Source of the DNA: Campylobacterales bacterium
Lineage (GTDB): Bacteria > Campylobacterota > Campylobacteria > Campylobacterales > Nitratiruptoraceae
Length of the DNA stretch: 35,225 nt
Direction: 5' to 3'
Assembly (NCBI GenBank): GCA_027002625.1
Contig: JALWZJ010000173.1
Coordinates: 1 to 35,225, forward strand
The translations under genes and the position numbers were made by a program. Positions 33,893-35,225 of the stretch are shown piece after piece (position 1 is the stretch's first letter; every line of letters starts with the position of its first letter). The notes below the pieces were generated by a model, which was not told the DNA's origin, did no database searches, and was given only the letters and a program-made list of their open reading frames with translations.

Positions 33893-33969
33893 TGGTGGGC
33901 CCGGCAGGACTCGAACCTGCGACCAACCGGTTATGAGCCGGTTGCTCTAACCAACTGAGCTACGGGCCC
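33893..33969 (-). tRNA. tRNA with anticodon CAT (elongator Met or Ile2)
   Basis: A complete 77-nt cloverleaf including an encoded CCA. Acceptor GGGCCCG/CGGGCCC is perfectly paired, D arm GCTC/GAGC, anticodon stem ACCGG/CCGGT with loop CTCATAA, T arm GCAGG-TTCGAGT-CCTGC. It is not the initiator, since the first acceptor pair is formed and the anticodon stem lacks three consecutive G:C pairs at its base. C4:G69 and C5:G68 match the E. coli features recognised by the lysidine enzyme TilS, which favours tRNA-Ile2, but elongator Met is not excluded. Its first base is also the last base of the rodA stop codon. Confidence 0.93.
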
Positions 33970-35072
33970 TAAATATGGCTCGAATTATACAAAAATCTAT
34001 ACCTAAAAGCAAGAAGATGCTCCAATAGTCCAAAGAGTATCATGAAGTTGACGAAGCTGCTGCCACCATGACTAAAAAGGGGCAGCGGCACACCCACTAC
34101 AGGTGCCAGACCTATGGTCATAGCGATATTTACGCTCATATAGGTAAATATGAGCAGAGCGATCCCCACGGCTACCACTTGGGTGAAATAGTCTCCTTTG
34201 AGTTTGAAGTAGATACCAAAAAGGTGAAGTATCAAAAGAGCGTAGAGTCCCACCAGCAAAAGGGCTCCCATGAAGCCAAACCGCTCGATATAGTAGGCGA
34301 AGATAAAATCGCTGGTAGCAATAGGCAAAAATTTGAGTCTGGTCTGGGTAGCATCCTCTTTGGGTTTGCCCCACATCCCTCCAGAGCCTATAGCGATGAT
34401 GGACTGCTGGACATGGTAGCTTGGCTTTTCACTCAAGAAATCCTCGATCCGTTTCTTTTGGTAATCGTGCAACAGATACTTGTAGGAAAACGGAGCCAAA
34501 AAGGCTATAAGCAGCGCAAGTGTCGCCCAGATCTTCCAGTTGACTCCTACGACGAAGAGTACCCCATATCCAATGATGAGCAACACGAGAGCGGTACCAA
34601 GATCGGGCTCTTTGGCTATGAGGAAGAAAGGAAGCAGAATATAAAAGGAGATTTTGGCAAAATCTTTCCATCCATACCCCTCTTTGGGAGGTGGATTGTT
34701 TTGGATCAAGAAAGCCAGCATCAAGATAAAGGCCGGCTTGAAGATCTCGGAAGGTTGGATGGTCAGATGTGTAAAAGGGATCTCCAGCCACCGCCTGGCT
34801 CCAAGGCGACTCACCCCTACGATATCTACGCTAAGAAGCAGCAAGATCATAAACCAATAGATAGATGGGATGAGCCATTTGTACTCTCGCACCGGAAGCA
34901 AAAAAGTGGCGAAAAAGGCTCCCAAGCCTATGAAATAATAAAGCAGCTGCTTTTTGGCCAAAATGGGATTGACATCGGATATGAGATAGTAAGAAAGCAG
35001 CAAGAATGGTATGATGAGTCCTATTAGGACGAAATCGAAATGGGTGAGGATACGTCTATCTATCAGATACAT
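33969..35072 (-). CDS. rodA: RodA-type SEDS peptidoglycan glycosyltransferase
   Basis: A 367-residue polytopic membrane enzyme that polymerises lipid II during elongation, working with a class B PBP. About ten helices are visible. SEDS motifs include LGARRWLEIPFTHLTIQPSE, KEPDLGTALVLLIIG, the catalytic aspartate in ATSDFIFAYYIERFGF, and PLPLFSHGGSSF. The absence of a long cytosolic N-terminus and the GARRW motif favour RodA over FtsW. ATG 35072 has a weak site (GAAAAAG). The stop codon TAG overlaps the tRNA by one base, and the last codons contain the tRNA promoter. Confidence 0.92.
   Translation of the reverse strand: MYLIDRRILTHFDFVLIGLIIPFLLLSYYLISDVNPILAKKQLLYYFIGLGAFFATFLLPVREYKWLIPSIYWFMILLLLSVDIVGVSRLGARRWLEIPFTHLTIQPSEIFKPAFILMLAFLIQNNPPPKEGYGWKDFAKISFYILLPFFLIAKEPDLGTALVLLIIGYGVLFVVGVNWKIWATLALLIAFLAPFSYKYLLHDYQKKRIEDFLSEKPSYHVQQSIIAIGSGGMWGKPKEDATQTRLKFLPIATSDFIFAYYIERFGFMGALLLVGLYALLILHLFGIYFKLKGDYFTQVVAVGIALLIFTYMSVNIAMTIGLAPVVGVPLPLFSHGGSSFVNFMILFGLLEHLLAFRYRFLYNSSHI
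33984..34012 (-). promoter_or_regulatory. tRNA-CAU promoter inside the rodA 3' coding region
   Basis: On the minus strand TTGCTT (34012-34007), a 17-nt spacer, then a perfect TATAAT (33989-33984). The predicted start site near 33977 lies only about 8 nt before the tRNA 5' end at 33969. TATAAT encodes part of the final Leu-Tyr-Asn of RodA. Confidence 0.6.
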
Positions 35073-35080
35073 CTTTTTCG

Positions 35081-35090
35081 TATAATTATA
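35081..35090. promoter_or_regulatory. Palindromic divergent -10 boxes (TATAATTATA)
   Basis: The 10-bp palindrome gives TATAAT on the plus strand (35081-35086) for the rluD-type gene and TATAAT on the minus strand (35090-35085) for rodA, overlapping by 2 bp. Predicted start sites are near 35093 and 35078, so rodA would have a leader of only about 6 nt. Confidence 0.6.
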
Positions 35091-35097
35091 TCAAAGG

Positions 35098-35225
35098 ATG
35101 GTAGCCGTGCAAAAGAGATTCGTAGCACAAAAGAGTGAGCGACTGGACAAATTTTTGGCCAAAGAGCTACAAGAGAGTAGAAATCAGATCGAACAGCTCA
35201 TAAAAAAAGGCTTCGTGAAAGTAGA
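35098..35225 (+). CDS. RluD/RluC-type pseudouridine synthase, N-terminal fragment
   Basis: Only about 42 codons are in the window and the frame runs off the right edge. The visible part is an S4 RNA-binding domain: ERLDKFLAKELQESRNQIEQ then LIKKGFVKV, as found at the N-terminus of large-subunit rRNA pseudouridine synthases of the RluA/RluD family. ATG 35098 touches AAAGG with no spacer; GTG 35107, in the same frame, sits 9 nt from it and may be the true start. Which member of the family this is cannot be told without the catalytic domain. Confidence 0.75.
   Translation, partial: MVAVQKRFVAQKSERLDKFLAKELQESRNQIEQLIKKGFVKV

Noticed and set aside
34068-35027. 319-codon open frame antisense to rodA
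   Set aside because: Translation is highly charged low-complexity sequence, as expected opposite a hydrophobic membrane protein.
1-35225. CRISPR arrays, prophage genes, rRNA and riboswitches
   Set aside because: No regularly spaced repeats, phage structural genes or rRNA sequence were seen, and intergenic spaces are too short for most riboswitches.

Overview
The window looks like ordinary chromosome from a Campylobacterota (epsilonproteobacterial) species, probably a free-living, Lys/Glu-rich lineage of the vent or sediment type. That placement is inference from protein resemblance and remembered gene neighbourhoods (hemL-atpZ, folD-lepB, an orphan glyS beta gene); no search was run. Genes are packed extremely tightly. 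Most same-strand neighbours overlap by 1-34 nt or sit 0-8 nt apart, no gene-free stretch exceeds 300 bases, and all three convergent protein-gene pairs overlap at their 3' ends. No prophage, insertion sequence, CRISPR array or rRNA was seen.

Layout. 1-7235 (minus) is a housekeeping operon: folD, lepB, an M50 site-2 protease, rpiB, a 30-residue membrane micro-protein, apt, trpB, a dedA gene and pepA, then ychF with its own promoter and running off the left edge. 7315-13700 (plus) is a six-gene, translationally coupled operon: monohaem cytochrome c, CitE-like lyase, LuxI/FeeM-like acyltransferase, TonB-dependent receptor, YfiR-like periplasmic protein and a HAMP-GGDEF-EAL c-di-GMP enzyme. It ends inside an opposing tonB gene (13694-14443). 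14505-16545 (plus) is hemL, atpZ and a four-helix membrane protein. 16530-18353 (minus) is rpoD, with a perfect -35/-10 consensus promoter. 18478-22616 (plus) is leuD, leuB, a CCA-adding-type nucleotidyltransferase, purU, trmL and a second membrane micro-protein (36 residues). 22650-29703 (plus) is glyS, an MnmC-C-like oxidoreductase, hemH, an HDAC-family deacetylase, an MsbA-type ABC exporter and an acidic protein of unknown function. tRNA-Glu (minus) follows, then an L,D-transpeptidase, a Tat-exported M15/DUF882 endopeptidase and a CopD-like membrane protein (plus). The right end is ugd, tRNA-CAU and rodA (minus), then the start of an RluD-type pseudouridine synthase (plus).

Working together. 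The accessory operon at 7315-13700 is the best candidate for an undescribed system. It holds an enzyme of the N-acyl signal synthase fold, a CoA-ester lyase homologue, an outer-membrane receptor, a periplasmic adaptor and a membrane c-di-GMP enzyme, with TonB encoded head-on next door. This would fit a make/sense/respond module feeding c-di-GMP, but its chemistry cannot be read from sequence. At small scale, the window holds a tRNA promoter inside the rodA coding sequence, a rodA stop codon that shares its G with the tRNA 5' end, palindromic overlapping -10 boxes between rodA and the rluD-type gene, and many copies of the palindrome TTGGCCAA.
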